Source of the DNA: Amoebidium appalachense
Taxonomy: Eukaryota; Ichthyosporea
Assembly (NCBI GenBank): GCA_963693365.1
Contig: CAVNZM010000012.1
Coordinates: forward strand, 2,356,001 to 2,420,000
Length of the DNA: 64,000 nt
Direction of reading: 5' to 3'
The translations under genes were made by a program, and so were the position numbers. Shown piece after piece: positions 20,157 to 34,776 of the stretch. The notes beneath the pieces were generated by a model. It was not told where the DNA came from. It was given only the letters and a program-made list of their open reading frames with translations, and did no database searches. Each line of letters begins with the position of its first letter. The first letter of the stretch is position 1.

Positions 20157-20724
20157 CCTCCTCCTCTCTCTGTGTCTCTCTCTTCCCCCTCCCCCTCCCC
20201 TCCCATACTCTCATCTTCATTTCCTTCCACAAGCACACATCCATAAACACACCACATAAGCCCACACACACTAACAACTCCCCCCCCCCCTCCTCCCCCC
20301 TCCTCCTCCTCCCCCTCCTCCTTTTTAACAAACACACACACACACACGCACAGAGTTTGTCCCCCAGGCGGGAACCCTTGCCTATGCCGTCAGCAATGCC
20401 CCAGTGATGGACTGTGTGTCTGTGCGGGGCAGTTTGGACGTGTTCAAGCAGACAAGCATGCAGCAGCTAAGGGCTAAGAGTGTCGTCCTGACGGGCTATC
20501 TCGAGGCACTGCTCCATGCACGCCTGCCTGAGGTAGGCCCATGCACGAGCAACTTAGAACCATTATAAGGTTTTTAAGGTGGCACAGTGGAGCAGATGGT
20601 GAGAAAATCAGGGGAAGAAGGGGGGACGGGGGGGGGGGGGGGGAGGGGGGGGGGAGAGGGGGGAGGGAATGAACGAGTGTAAGGGGAGGCTTCATTTTTT
20701 TTTTTATTTTTTTTTTTTTGGCGT

Positions 20725-20755
<31 letters not shown>

Positions 20756-21003
20756 GGGGGGGGGACGGGGGGGCAATAAAAATCAAAGCTGGGTGCCTAT
20801 GAATGACTGGAGAGGTGTAGGAAAGCGAAGAGAGAGAGAGGGATGGAATTGGTGAATGGGTGCTGGAGTCCCCGCCGGGGGGGGGGGGGGGGGGGGGGTT
20901 GCTCACGTGCATGTGTGCGACTGTGTATGTGTGTTTCAGGGGGGGGGGGGGGGGAGGGGGGATGTGTGGTGCAGATAGTGTCGGTACAGCGATTAACATT
21001 GAC

Positions 21004-21059
<56 letters not shown>

Positions 21060-21612
21060 ACATACAGGGCAAGGTCAAGGTTCTGACGCCCAAGAACCCA
21101 GCGCAGCGCGGCTGCCAGCTGTCTTTGCTCTTTGATGAGGCTGTGAGGCCCATCTTCACGTTTATCGAGTCGAGGGGTGTCATCGTGGACATCAGGGTGG
21201 GTGCATTGCTATTTTGTTTGCGAACATGTGTGCATGTATGTGTTCCGTGGCTAATTCGATCATTAGTGTATGATAATCCTCTTCGCCCTTTAAAGCGCAG
21301 CACGCCCAAATCTTATCGTATACTTTGTAAATGAATCAGAGAAACAAGTCACCGCTGGGAACGAATTTACCCCCAAACCCACTCGTGATCGACAAAGACA
21401 GCAGTAGTCATTGTTTCGTGGGAAATGTATTTGCCACTCTCTGTTTATTCTAATCGCTCCCACTTTTCCCACTTTTCTAACACCAAATTTCAATCGCACA
21501 GGAGCCCAACGTAATTCGTGTAGCCCCCACACCTCTCTACAACGGCTTTGTCCACGTGTGGATGTTTGTGCAGCATCTTGTGGATGCTGTGGACTCCACA
21601 AGCAGCCAGTAG
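14180..21612 (+). CDS. KYNU: Kynureninase
   Basis: PLP enzyme that cleaves kynurenine and 3-hydroxykynurenine to anthranilates and alanine in tryptophan breakdown; cytosolic. Exons: 14180..14237 (tentative), 14480..14641, 15023..15152, 15851..15933, 16469..16602, 17086..17142, 17588..17647, 17972..18058, 18632..18696, 19363..19526, 20354..20532, 21068..21196, 21502..21612. All phases agree, giving about 472 residues, close to the usual 465. Family blocks appear in order: [42 protein letters not shown] (PLP-contacting Asp), [11 protein letters not shown] (the Lys expected to form the Schiff base), VGW-type GWWSHD, RGCQL and [10 protein letters not shown]. No frame break is seen. Only the first coding exon (ATG at 14180, donor after 14237) is uncertain; it was chosen because its phase fits. 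Confidence 0.95.
19206..19322. repeat. Tandem duplication of about 57 bases in a KYNU intron
   Basis: Two copies carry CATATCCACTCT, TTTCATTATTAC and ACATACACCATTTTTCA, just upstream of the 19363 exon. The unit carries pyrimidine-rich TTTCAG-like sequence. Confidence 0.7.
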
Positions 21613-21974
21613 ACCCCCAAATTTTATGGTGCAGATATATGTGCTGTGGGATATACAGACACGAAATTTCAAGTTGTCTTAGTGAACCCAGGAAAAGAGC
21701 AGTTGTGTAGATTAGCAGTAGGCGATTGGAGACCGGCGTACGGTGGGAGGTTATTGGCTTATACTGATTATGGCAGCTGTATGCTTATAGTGGCTGCGCC
21801 CAGAAAAATGGGTGTATCAACGCACGAGAAACATGCGCTAGTCATCTAAACTAGCTTCTTTGATAGTCTCTAAAATCCCGATAGAGTTTCAGGGAGATAT
21901 TCTTGTAAAAACGCGGTGTACATATTGCTGTGTGTGCATTTGGATCACCTCCCAATATGACCAATGGGATGAAA

Positions 21975-21980
21975 AATAAA
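21975..21980 (+). terminator. Candidate poly(A) signal of kynureninase
   Basis: AATAAA about 360 bases after the kynureninase stop codon, followed by a T-rich stretch. No closer canonical signal was seen. Confidence 0.45.
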
Positions 21981-22080
21981 AGTTTTTCTTGCTTATGCTG
22001 TCTTGCTTTTTTTAACAATCGATGCGAAAATTTAAGCATATTACCCTATGCATTTGCCGTCTCATACAGCCCCCCTCCCC

Positions 22081-22133
<53 letters not shown>

Positions 22134-23198
22134 ACGCCATAGCAATTGTTTTTAACAGTTTATGTTTTAGTAGGAGGTCTCCTATATCTGCAACCCTCCT
22201 ATCATGATGCATTCAGCGATAATATATCCCCCTCCCCAGGGTTGTGATTGGTGGCTATAGCTATTGAATTCAGTAAGATATGTACATGTTGCGTCCTATT
22301 TTGTGGGGTTAACACGTACAGCAAGCTGCAACCCAAAATAAATTGCCACTCGTCTTATCTTGATAGGCAATCGGCCTGACTCATTGTCGTTACCTGCGAA
22401 TGTCACCACTTTACGACTGCGAAATTTTTTTTAAAATTTTTTTTTCATTTCCCTCTCCCACCCGTTCAGTGACCGCCGGCGACACCCAAAGGCTTGCATC
22501 ACCCATATCACCCGAAGTTCCGGAATTTGACCAGCTGGGGCCCGCATTTCAATGCCCGCAAAAACCATAATAAATACACATAAATATATCAAAGCTTAAA
22601 CATAGTTGCTGCATACATATATAAAAAACTTAATTAATCAAAAAGTATGGGTATTATTAGCAAAAAAAAAACCCAAAACGACTGTCCCAAAAGGCACCCG
22701 CGACGCACGTACGTGAAGTGTACGTGTCGGGGCGCTAAATTGTGGAGCAGAATATGCGATTATCCGACGGTTTCGTGAGCGAATCACAAAAAGATGGGTG
22801 CCGCAATCACTGATTTCGGTATAAATATTCATAAAATTTACAACCAACAATGGAACGCTTATATAATGAGAAAAATCGGCAAGAACTTTAAAACAGATTC
22901 CGGCGATGATTGGCCTATAGCGTCCTCTTTTTTACCAAAAAGCGTTTACCAATCGTTAGAGGGGCCAGTGCAGAGGGGATACATCACCGGCCACTGCGGC
23001 CAGCTCTTGAAGGGCTAATTAAATCGAATCAAAACACAGGAAAGCACATATTTGAATGTATGTTTGTGGACCCCCTTGACCCCGATTGTGGACCCCCCTT
23101 GACCCCCGTTTATTTCCAACACCAAATAAATTAAACGCTGGCGGAAGCCGCCTTGCGCGGGTTTCGGAACCGGCCAAAAAAGAGCCTTTGAAAGAAAA

Positions 23199-23364
23199 GA
23201 GAGTTTTCAGAGTCTACGATTCAGACACCAGCTGGCAGACCCCAACTTCTTTTCTACCATCCGTACTGTCACCTTCCACCGGCGCCCGCGCAGCGGGCGC
23301 CCAGACCCACCTGAGAGAGTTTCTAGAGTCTAGGATTTCAGACACCAGCTGGCAGACCCCCAGC
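23199..23364. repeat. Two-copy direct repeat, period about 114 bases
   Basis: Both copies contain CAGACACCAGCTGGCAGACC preceded by AGAGTCTA-GATT. A second shared block, GGCGCCCGCGCAGC, follows each copy (23280 and 23384), so the repeated unit is longer than the best-conserved part. Confidence 0.75.
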
Positions 23365-23647
23365 TCAATAGACAGTTGGCCTGGTGGCGCCCGCGCAGCC
23401 GGTGCACAGCTGACCGGCCTACTTGTATGATTGCAATTGATGGAGATAAGGTCGAGAGCCTAATTTTCAACTTAGGTTGCTTCTGTCGGTTTTATTGCTC
23501 TCTGGTGGCTCACAACAATCTGGTCCCCGGGACCCCCACTACTACATCAATACATATGTTACACCGTGCCTATGGTCGCAGATCGATCAACTTGTATGGA
23601 CTAAGTCTGGGCCGTATACACACGTATCCACACTGGCTACGTGCCTA

Positions 23648-23648
<1 letters not shown>

Positions 23649-23714
<66 letters not shown>

Positions 23715-23720
23715 AAAAAA
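23649..23720. repeat. Poly-C (64) followed by poly-A (8)
   Basis: Example of the C(n)A(n) junction that recurs across the window. Confidence 0.9.
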
Positions 23721-24543
23721 GAAGCACCTACCCTTGCCCCTAAGAGGTACTAACTAACTCAAAGAAGCTAGACGGGGGACTAAAAAGCGCGGGCGGGAGG
23801 GTGGGCTAGAGAGAGCAGCGACGGGGGACAAAAAGTACCGAGGGTGATTTAACCATCACCCGCTTTTTATAATACGTACCCTAAAAAGCTGCTACTGTGC
23901 CTATTGGGTGATCACTTCGATCTCCCAATATGGCACTACTAAGTTTAGAAAATCTGGATTTCCCAAATCAACGATTTCATGTGCCCCTTCAACACGACCC
24001 CCCCCCCCCCCCCCCCCCCCTCCTCCCCCCTCCCCCCCCCCTCTCCAAAAAAAAAAAAAAAAAAAAAAAAAAAGGAAAAACACAGACACGCCCGCCCGCG
24101 CGCTCGCGCACGCACGCACACACGAAAAACGGTGAAGCACATGTAAAGTCTGTCTTTCCATCAGATATCAGCAACCACTAGTAAGGACACATGTCATAAC
24201 ATATACGGTATGGATAATAGTATATTAATAGGGCTAGTTTCAACGTATACTTTCTGGGCCTCTCGCTCCCTCCCTTCCCAATAAGTGGCCCCCCCCCACC
24301 TACCCACCCACCCATGGGGCCAATATGAAAATCAATATTGTGAATAAAGAAGAGGTTTTGCTTGAATTTGATAAACAAAGCGACAAGCAATTATATATAA
24401 GAAACATGGGGTGTCCAGCGCCTATTTCGTGGCGAAAAGGCAAAAATCATAACTTCTCATACTAGGCGGTCGACCTCGAGGCAGCGTGGGTCAGAGGCCA
24501 TGCCGGGCGGGTTTTGCCGATTTTAGCAACAATGCTCGCCATG

Positions 24544-24665
24544 TCGATCAGTATACCTTGCCGTGAAACTTGCTACTGTCACACGGCGGTTGCGCCCATT
24601 GGCAACCTGAATGTGTGTAGTGTGGGTTAGGAGCAGCGAGTGTAAGTGAGAGTGAGAGTGTGAGT
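24544..24665 (-). pseudogene. Truncated copy of SUB1 exon 3 and flanking intron
   Basis: Matches 29078-29180 (SUB1 exon 3 start, its acceptor and upstream intron) with small changes. Both loci share CTTGCCGTGAAACTTG, ACTGTCACACGGCGGTTGCG and TAGTGTGGGTTAGGAGCAGC. The copy lacks a base in the coding part and has an insertion near the splice acceptor. Because it includes intron sequence, it arose by DNA duplication, not retroposition. It adjoins the GT minisatellite, while the source adjoins a GTGAGT array. Confidence 0.85.
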
Positions 24666-24694
24666 GTGAGTGTGAGTGTTAGTGTGCATGCTGG

Positions 24695-25345
<651 letters not shown>

Positions 25346-25774
25346 GGGTAGTTTTGTCTTGTTGTTGTATGTGCCTGCTAAGGTGTCTGACATGCACATG
25401 CTTTGAGACTTCACTGTTTTGATAGGCTGTAAGCATCGCAATGCCATGCAGTTCAACACGTGGTAGCAGCGCTCGGATGTTGTGTTATTTCAGAGAGACA
25501 GCCACAAATGTGTGCTGTCCATTATATTGCATTGTATCGTAAAAGTATTGCATGCACATGATATCATCATGAGCACTCCATTTCGCCCCGCGAAAAGGTA
25601 TACACAAGCCACATGGCGCATATAATTATAACCTCAAGTGTGCTTGCAACTATAACAAGTCAATATATACAGTCGGTTCTGGCCATGTCAACCATTCCAA
25701 CACCATCTTCCCTTAATTTCAGCCTATTTACAAACGGTCTGACATGGCAGGTATTCAGTACATGCAGCCTGCTA

Positions 25775-26714
25775 TTAATAGGGCTTGGGCTGGGGGGCGC
25801 AGCAGGTGATGGCATTGCACTCGACGGAAGAGCCGGGCCATGTCTTGCAGCGCATCACCCCGCCCACCTTGGGGTCGGTCTTGGAGCCGTACGGGCAGAT
25901 GGGGGCCGGGGGGGGCTGGCCTTGTCACAGCGGATGTAGGTGGAGGGCTTGGGGGGTGGGGGTGGGGGGGCGCAGCAGGTGGCGGCAGAGCAGTGCACAG
26001 CGGAGCCGGCCCACTGTGACAGCTTGCAGCGCATGACCGCGTGCGTCTTGGGGTCGTGCTTGTAGCCGTACTTGCAGGCCACATTGGCCTTGGCGCTGTC
26101 GCAGGGAATCAGAGACGACGGCTTGGCCTCGGGCGTGGGGGGCTGGGGCTTGGGGTGGGGTGGGGGCTGGGGCTTGGGTGGGGGAGGTTGGGGGGGAGGA
26201 GACTTGCAGCAGACCTGGGGGCTGCAGTGCTGGGTGGAGCCAGCCCAAAGCTTGCAGCGCATCACGCCGCCAACCTTGGGGTCGGTCTTGTAGCCGTGGG
26301 GGCATCCGTTGCAGGTGGCGTGGGCCTCCTTGGAGTCGCAGCGCACAAACGACGGGGGTGGGGGTGGGGGTGGGGCACAGCAGAGTTTGCTGCAGGCATA
26401 GTCAGAGCCATATATCCCAGGGCTTGCAGCGCATCACCTTGGGGTTGTAGCCGTACTTGCAGGCCACCTTGGACTCTTTGCACGTGATGAACGAGGGGGA
26501 GGATGGTTGGGGGGGAGGGGGATGTGGGGCGCCAGCACAGCAGATCTTGCTGCAGGCAAAGTCGGAGCCGTCCCAGGGCTTGCAACGGGTCACATGGGGG
26601 TCGTAGCCATACTGGCACTTGACGTTAGAATCCTTGCACGTGATAAACGACGGCACGTAGCCGGCACTGACGCCAGCAACAACGGCGAAGAGAGAAGCGA
26701 CCCGCGGCCTTCAT
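25775..26714 (-). pseudogene. Secreted Cys-rich, Pro-rich repeat protein; reading frame broken at three places
   Basis: Start ATG at 26714, stop TAA at 25777-25775, apparently one exon. A hydrophobic signal peptide is expected at the N-terminus, but an extra base in the G run at 26701-26703 breaks it. Five repeats of about 40 residues follow, each with six cysteines in the order C-x6-C-x-YGY-x(4-9)-RCK-x(8-10)-C-x3-CC. Pro-rich linkers separate them. Repeat 2 carries a four-base ATAT insertion at about 26409-26414 compared with repeat 1. Repeat 5 has a missing base in the eight-G run at 25908-25915. The intact parts keep all cysteines, so the breaks are recent or are sequence errors. The family was not recognised; a wall, matrix or mucus protein is possible. 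Confidence 0.7.
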
Positions 26715-26787
26715 TTTCACCTTTCAATCGCTTCGAATGCGAATCATTGGCAACTGTTTTGGCTTAGAGAGACGGTAGGGTAGGCTG

Positions 26788-26795
26788 TTTATATA
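26788..26795 (-). promoter_or_regulatory. TATA box of the Cys-rich gene
   Basis: TATATAAA on the minus strand, 74 bases before the ATG at 26714, leaving room for a short leader. ATTGG/CCAAT motifs lie further upstream near 26888 and 26940. Confidence 0.6.
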
Positions 26796-28446
<1,651 letters not shown>

Positions 28447-30149
28447 TCAGCATTCCTTGATGGCCTTATCGATGTCTCCAGCCAGTGCCTTGATCTTGTC
28501 CCACTGCTCCGTGGACAGAGATATCCCTGCACAAAATAAAAGTGAGATATCCCTGAAAAAATGAGATCTCTTGCAGCACATGATGCAAAATGAGACATCC
28601 TTAAATTATGAGATATCCCTGCACATGCATGATGACAATGAAATTTTTTTTGAAAACATTGACACTAGAGCCTAAAGACTATCTCTGAAAAGAAGATGAG
28701 ATATCCCTACAAAAGTTGAAAATGCGATAGCCCCGAAAGAATTATGAGATATTCTTTCAAGAGATGAAAAAAATGAGAGAGCTCACCAGAAAAAAATGAC
28801 GCTGCAAAAGACAAGGATGAATATCTCCCCAAGAGACAAAAATACTATGTCCCAGGCAAAAACAAAGGTGAGATATCCCTAAAGTGACACCCCCCCCCTT
28901 CCCCCCCCACCCCCCGCAACCCCCCCCCCCCCTCCCCCCCCAACCCCACCCGAACCGGGGCCCCATGCACCCACACCCATACACCCACACACCCACACAC
29001 CCCACCCACTAAATTCCCACGTACCCTTCTTGCCTGGCTTCATCTCTCCACCCGCATCATAATACTCGCGAATATCGATCAACACCTTGCCGTGAAACTT
29101 GCGTACTGTCACACGGCGGTTGCGCCCAAGCTGAATGTGTGTAGTGTGGGTTAGGAGCAGCGAGTGTAAGTGAGAGTGTGAGTATGAGTATGAGTATGAG
29201 TATGAGTATGAGTATGAGTATGAGTATGAGTATGAGTATGAGTGTGAGTGTGAGTGTGAGTGTGAGTGTGAGTGTGAGTGTGAGTGTGAGTGTGAGTGTG
29301 AGTGTGAGTGTGAGTGTGAGTGTGAGTGTGAGTGTGAGTGTGAGTGTGAGTGTGAATGTGAGTGTGCGTCCCCGTGCCCGTGTGCGTGTGCGTGTGCGTG
29401 TGCGTGTGAGTGTGAGTGTGAGTGTGAGAGTGAGTGAGTGAGTGAGTGAGTGAGTGAGTGAGTGAGTGAGTGAGTGAGTGAGTGAGTGAGTGAGTGAGTA
29501 AGTGAGTGAGTGAGTGAGTGTGTGAGTGAGTGTGTGAGTGTGTGTGTGTGTGTGTGTGCGCGCGCGCTTGTGCGTGCCTGTGCGCGCCCGCATGCGCGTG
29601 CGTGTGTGTGGTTGTGTCACTTCGGAAGAGAATGTGGGGGAAGGGAGGAGGGTGGTTGCACACATTAGACAGTAAAAAACAGAGCACTCACTATGGAAAA
29701 ACTCAATGAAGAAAAGTCATTATCCCAACGTCAAGCTTAGCCAATTCACCGTACATATCGTGCAAGCAACCCAACTGTAGCCGGGGCACGCTTTAGTGAG
29801 TTTTTTGTTCGTTTTTCTCTTTTCATTTTTATTTGTTGAGGGGAGAGGGGTGGTGGCAATAGTGGTGGTGAGGGTGGTGGGGTGGGGGGGGGGGGGGGGG
29901 GGGGGGGGGGGGAGGGGAGGGGGGAGGGAGATGAGGAGGGGGGGAGGGACACAAGGGAGGGAGGGAGGGAGGGAGGGAGGGAGGGAGGGAGAGCGAAAGG
30001 GAGGGAGGTGAGGGGAAGAGAGGGGGAGGGGAGAGAGAGAAAGAAAGGGTGGGAGGGTGGGAGGGAAGGGGGGGGGGGGGAGAGGGAGAGAGATGGGGGG
30101 GGGGGGGGGGTAAAAGGAGAGGGAGGGAGGGGGAGAGGGAGAAGGGGGG

Positions 30150-30217
<68 letters not shown>

Positions 30218-31235
30218 AGTGCCTGTGAGTGCCTACAGGTTGGAAAAAAAAGGGGAAAGGGGAAAGGGGGAGGCGGGGCATACGGACGGAGGAAGAAAAG
30301 CCTTCCAGGTACTTTGTTTTAATCACGTTCGCGCAAGCCAAAAAACGAAAGTAGAAGCAGAATACGCGAGGAAGGGAGAAGAAGGAAAGGCGCACGGGGC
30401 ACGGGGCACGGGGGGAAGGGTGGTGGTGGTGGTGGTGGTGAAGGGGGAGGGGAGCGGGGGAGGGAGACTATACATCAATGAAGTCTTCGTTCTCTTCCTT
30501 CTTCTCTGATTTGGCAGCTGGTTTGGCTTTCTTTGCTTTCTTCTGCGTGGTGTCCAGCATGCAAGAGCAGGGGTTAGAGTATACCTCGGCATATCTTCTA
30601 AAAATAACGTTTCAAGAAGAGTAAAAAACACTAGGAGCAGAGTGTAATCTTCAGCGTGCACAGGAGCTCACCTCTTCCCATCTTCCTTCAGCTGCCCTCC
30701 CCACCACAGCCAGCTCCTGTTTTTGCCCGCATGTCCCCCCCTTCCCCAACCCAACCCCCCCGCCCCCTCCTCCCCCACCAAAAAAAAAAATGCCCGGCCC
30801 CGGCTCCCCGGGCCACTTCCAAAACAAGCACCCCTTACTATTGCTCAATGCTCCACAAAGTATCTGCTCCCAAGTCTCGTCTGCATGCACCTGTCGATGT
30901 ACCCAACGACATACAAGAAATGTGCATAGCATTCTTGAAACAGCACCAAGTGACTTTTTGCACATGAGACCATGCAGCCTACCAAAATGCGCTAGGGTAC
31001 GCAGTTGTGCAAGTGAAGCCCAAGAACCAGATGCAGCCTACCAAAATGCGCTAGGGTACGCAGTTGTGCAAGTGAAGCCCAAGAACCAGAGCCGACGAGA
31101 AAGGGCCAGTACTGCCTTACATACTTCGAAGTGGAGTTCTGGGGAGAGGGAGGGTGGTACAGGAGATATGTATGTGACACACACAAGCATACACATGCAC
31201 ACACAAGCGTACAAACATGATCATATTCCTGTATG

Positions 31236-31292
<57 letters not shown>

Positions 31293-31314
31293 ACGTCTTA
31301 AATAGAAGTGAGGT

Positions 31315-31368
<54 letters not shown>

Positions 31369-32018
31369 GCACACACACGCGCACACACACACATAGGGAG
31401 GGAGACAGGAGGGTGGGGGAGAGAGGGGAAGAGAGGGGGGATGGAAGGGAGAGAGTGAGGAAGCAAAAGAGAGAAAGGGGTATTTGGAGAGAGAAGTAGT
31501 TGGAAGGAGAAGAGCTCGGCAACTTTAGAAACAGATGGTGAATCAGACCCGAAATGTTGGGGACTTTAGAAGTTCACTAGAAACGGATGCATAAAAATGA
31601 TGGCAAAGGAAAAGAAAGCGAGAAAAGGGGTTGAAGGCTGGGCAGTTTGTGAGTGTATGTAAGAAGGACGTTAAAAATGGAGCAGAGACAAATTATCGCA
31701 GCAGCTAGTAGAGGTAATAACGACGGGTGGATGATGGTGAGGTGCACCTGAAAATGCACGCGTGACATCAGTTGCATTGGGGGGGGGGGGAGGGGGGAGG
31801 AGGGAGGGAGGGGGGAGGCGGGGTCTAGGGGGAAGAAGCGGAGGAAAATTAGAAGGTAAAAAAAAAAGAAGAGGGGGAGGGGGGGAGGGGGGGGAAGGGG
31901 AATTAGATGGGAAAAAAGTACCGCTCACCTCCTGTTTGGTGTCAGACCCCGACCCCGACCCTTCTTCCTCGTCCGACTCCACAAATTCCTTCGACTGGTA
32001 CTTGCTGCGCTTGGACAT
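28447..32018 (-). CDS. SUB1: PC4/SUB1 transcriptional coactivator, single-stranded DNA binding
   Basis: Exons in gene order: 32018..31929, 30542..30474, 29130..29025, 28526..28447 (stop TGA). All joins keep phase, giving 114 residues (animal PC4 is about 127). The N-terminus is Ser/acidic ([14 protein letters not shown]), followed by a Lys-rich segment ([11 protein letters not shown]), as in the regulatory half of PC4. The C-terminal half is the PC4 fold: [36 protein letters not shown], then the final helix [14 protein letters not shown]. Known role: a homodimer that binds single-stranded and melted DNA and supports RNA polymerase II transcription and repair in the nucleus. The gene is head-to-head with CRYZ, with 1.1 kb between start codons. 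Introns contain a GTGAGT array, GA repeats and, before the last exon, repeated splice-acceptor-like motifs. Confidence 0.95.
28518..28885 (-). repeat. Interspersed GGATATCTC motif array in the last SUB1 intron
   Basis: On the + strand GAGATATCCCT occurs exactly or nearly at about 28518, 28545, 28609, 28699 and 28870, with degenerate forms between. In the transcript this reads AGGGATATCTC, the same as the true acceptor and first bases of the last exon (TGCAG/GGATATCTC at 28526). Confidence 0.8.
29166..29556. repeat. GAGTAT/GAGTGT/GAGT array in a SUB1 intron
   Basis: Consecutive blocks of six-base units (GAGTAT, then GAGTGT), GTGTGC units, and a four-base GTGA array, ending in GT and GC dinucleotides. 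Block structure indicates successive local expansions. Confidence 0.9.
30159..30216. repeat. GA microsatellite
   Basis: GA dinucleotide run ending a 300-base purine-only stretch (29880-30216) in a SUB1 intron. Confidence 0.9.
30972..31090. repeat. Two-copy 59-base tandem repeat
   Basis: Each copy contains GCAGCCTACCAAAATGCGCT and GCAAGTGAAGCCCAAGAACC. The copies are identical as far as read. Lies in SUB1 intron 1. Confidence 0.9.
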
Positions 32019-32228
32019 CTTCAGGCTGAACGGAGAGCCTTCTCTCTTAACAAAGCGGCTAGCAAGGAATACCAATGTTCACTTTGCCTTAGCGGGTTCA
32101 ATGCAACACTTTCTTAGTGTCAACGATTGCGAGAATTGAATGTCTGTCACGGTACCTGCTGTTTTGAAAGCTGCCACCCGGTGGCCGAGCCGCCGGGGTG
32201 ACAGGCTGACAGCGTTCAAAAAAATATG

Positions 32229-32312
32229 TTTTGGCGCGAAATGCAATGATTGGCGGAGCTTACAGATATTACACCTAAGCCAATCAATAGATCATATACA
32301 TAACTATATATA
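32229..32312. promoter_or_regulatory. Shared SUB1/CRYZ promoter elements: E2F-type site, CCAAT boxes, TATA
   Basis: TTTTGGCGCGAAA at 32229-32241 fits the E2F consensus. ATTGG at 32249-32253 and CCAAT at 32280-32284 flank it, and TATATATAG at 32305-32313 could serve as TATA for + strand transcription toward CRYZ. The E2F-type site is about 210 bases before the SUB1 start codon. Confidence 0.5.
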
Positions 32313-33144
32313 GGAAAGGCTCTGGCTGCTTCTCTGAGCCTCAGTGAGCCGGCCTTTTCTGTGTCTGTGTCAAGGCCTTGGTTTTTTGTGCACCATCAGT
32401 CGGCCATCAATTTTTTTTGTGACCGAGTCTAGCTACAGTAATGTAGGTACGAAAGTAATGAAAAAGCCAATATAATATACCATTATACTGTCTCCACATT
32501 CTACGTTGTCCACGAACAAGCACGAGTGGAGAAAAGCTCGGCGTAAAAAGCCAGTGTTTCTGCGCATCTAGTAGCAGATCTGATGTTATCGGGCTTTACA
32601 AAGCTGCTTTATAAACCAGTGTCTGTAAGTTTCTCGTGCTCCCCACTCTCTACTTTACCCTAAATCACCTCCCCCCTCCCCTCTGTTCTATTCCGTCTCC
32701 TTTTCCTCCCATACCCTGCATCACTCATCAGAAGCAACCCCACCTCCCCCCCCCCCCCCCCCCTCCCCTCCCCCTCTCCCCCCTCCCCCTACCCCCAACT
32801 TATCCCCAACCCTGCCCTCTTCTTTCTTCATCCCTCTGGATCTATCCCCAGGCGCTTCACACCATTCTTCAAATCAACCCAAACACCCACCGTTCAGTTG
32901 TTTCCATCTCCATTCTTCCATGAGCCCGTCTTTGTCTTTCACGGGTCGGCTGTCTCTGAAGCAAGCATGATCCTCTGGGCTCGTCCTCTGTTACTGAGTC
33001 GAGAGAACAAACACGCCTGAGATTTCGAAAAAAGAAAATTGATTGTGACTACAGAAACTTTCTGCCTGATTGTGATAAACTATAAACCATAATACCTGGC
33101 AACCAGTTTAAGCAGCTAATTTTCATGTTTTTCACTCCTAGGCC

Positions 33145-33400
33145 ATGTCTACCTACAAGGCCGTGGTGGTGCGCCAGTTTGGGCCACCGGAGGTTATGCA
33201 GCTGGAGGACCGTCCCGCGCTGGTGCCTGCGCAGGGCCAGGTACCTTAACATGTAAATTTTATACTTTTACTGTTTATCCAACCCCTTAACATGTTTATT
33301 TGTCCTCTGTTTATCCCAACCTCCCATCCCAGCGTTTTTGTTTCTTTCCAACCGATGTACTTCACTTAGGTGGTGCATCTGTGGAATATATACCTCCTCC

Positions 33401-33441
<41 letters not shown>

Positions 33442-33977
33442 AAAAAAAAAGAAAAAGACAAAAAGAAGAAAGAAGAAGAAGAAGAAAAGAAAAGGAAAAG
33501 GAAAAAGAGACAGGAGGGTGGGGGTTGGGGGAGGGGGGGTTGCCCAAGCTACCGTGTCGATAATCTTCTGATAAACAAACGTCGCAGTGGTTTTCGGTAC
33601 ACAATATAAGTGACCTTACACGTGAAGGAGGCCAGTCGTTGAGATCTCTTCTAAGGAAGCTCAAATAGCCCCATCAACTTGCAAGCTCTGCCACTGTTAT
33701 TTTATGCGGATGATTTCCTTTTCCTTGTGTGGGTGTTGATGTTTGTTTGCCTCTCCCCACGTTCATTCTGTGAAGTTGAGAGAGAGATCTGACGAGTAGG
33801 TGGTGCCCAAAAATTGTTGTTTCTGCAGTATCGAATGTTCATGGACGTCTGGAACCCACTAACTTTCGGCATTTCTCCGACAGGTGCTGATAGATATCAA
33901 GGCCATAGGTGTTAACCCGGTGGAAACTTACATCAGGTGGGTGCTTCATTTTCCTGGCTCTGACAGGCTGAGACCCC

Positions 33978-34029
<52 letters not shown>

Positions 34030-34103
34030 CCACCCCCTCACCTGCCCCTTCACCCCCCCACCCCCCACCCCCTCCCTTTTTTTTTTTTTTTTTTTTTTTG
34101 GGT

Positions 34104-34135
<32 letters not shown>

Positions 34136-34291
34136 CTCGGGAAGGGGGATTGGGGGGGGGGGGGGGGAGTAGTTGGGGTTGAGGTTAGGTGCTTCATGTC
34201 GATCGTTATTCATATAGTTGCTAAGACGTTTTGGGCATATGCAAGGATGAATGAATGAGTCTGTGATCGTCTGTGCCTAGGTGAGAAAGGA

Positions 34292-34322
<31 letters not shown>

Positions 34323-34676
34323 AGGGGGCAGGAATGAGCACTCATGCAGGCCAAACTATCTGATGAAATGAAAATCACTTTGGAAATTACGGATCCTCAG
34401 AAAAGGGAACCCGTATTGAGACGACCCCTCCCCCCCCCCCCCCGTTTTGACCCACCCAAGTTCAGTTGATGCTGCTGTCTGAGTTGGAGCGTCGTATATA
34501 TAAGGGGTCGAAACACAGACGCGATTGATGACTTGGGTCCTCCCTGAGGATGGGCTCTGCTTATGACGCATACTGTGCACATGGCTGATGTTGCATATTT
34601 GAATGTTTGCCTTTGTATGTGTCCTGCACCATGCTTCTCGTCGTGTATGCGTACTTCGTACCGTGTTCCGCATTCA

Positions 34677-34710
<34 letters not shown>

Positions 34711-34739
34711 GGCCCAAGTTCTCACGTGAATGTCCGAAG

Positions 34740-34776
<37 letters not shown>

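Larger units (their letters stand above)
21981..24543. other. Spacer without a recognised gene
   Basis: Contains AT-rich sequence (22550-22640), a two-copy repeat (23199-23364), a short GGACCCCCTTGACCCC doublet (near 23069-23104), long poly-C and poly-C/poly-A tracts (23649-23720, 23998-24073), and no frame resembling a known protein. Confidence 0.5.
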
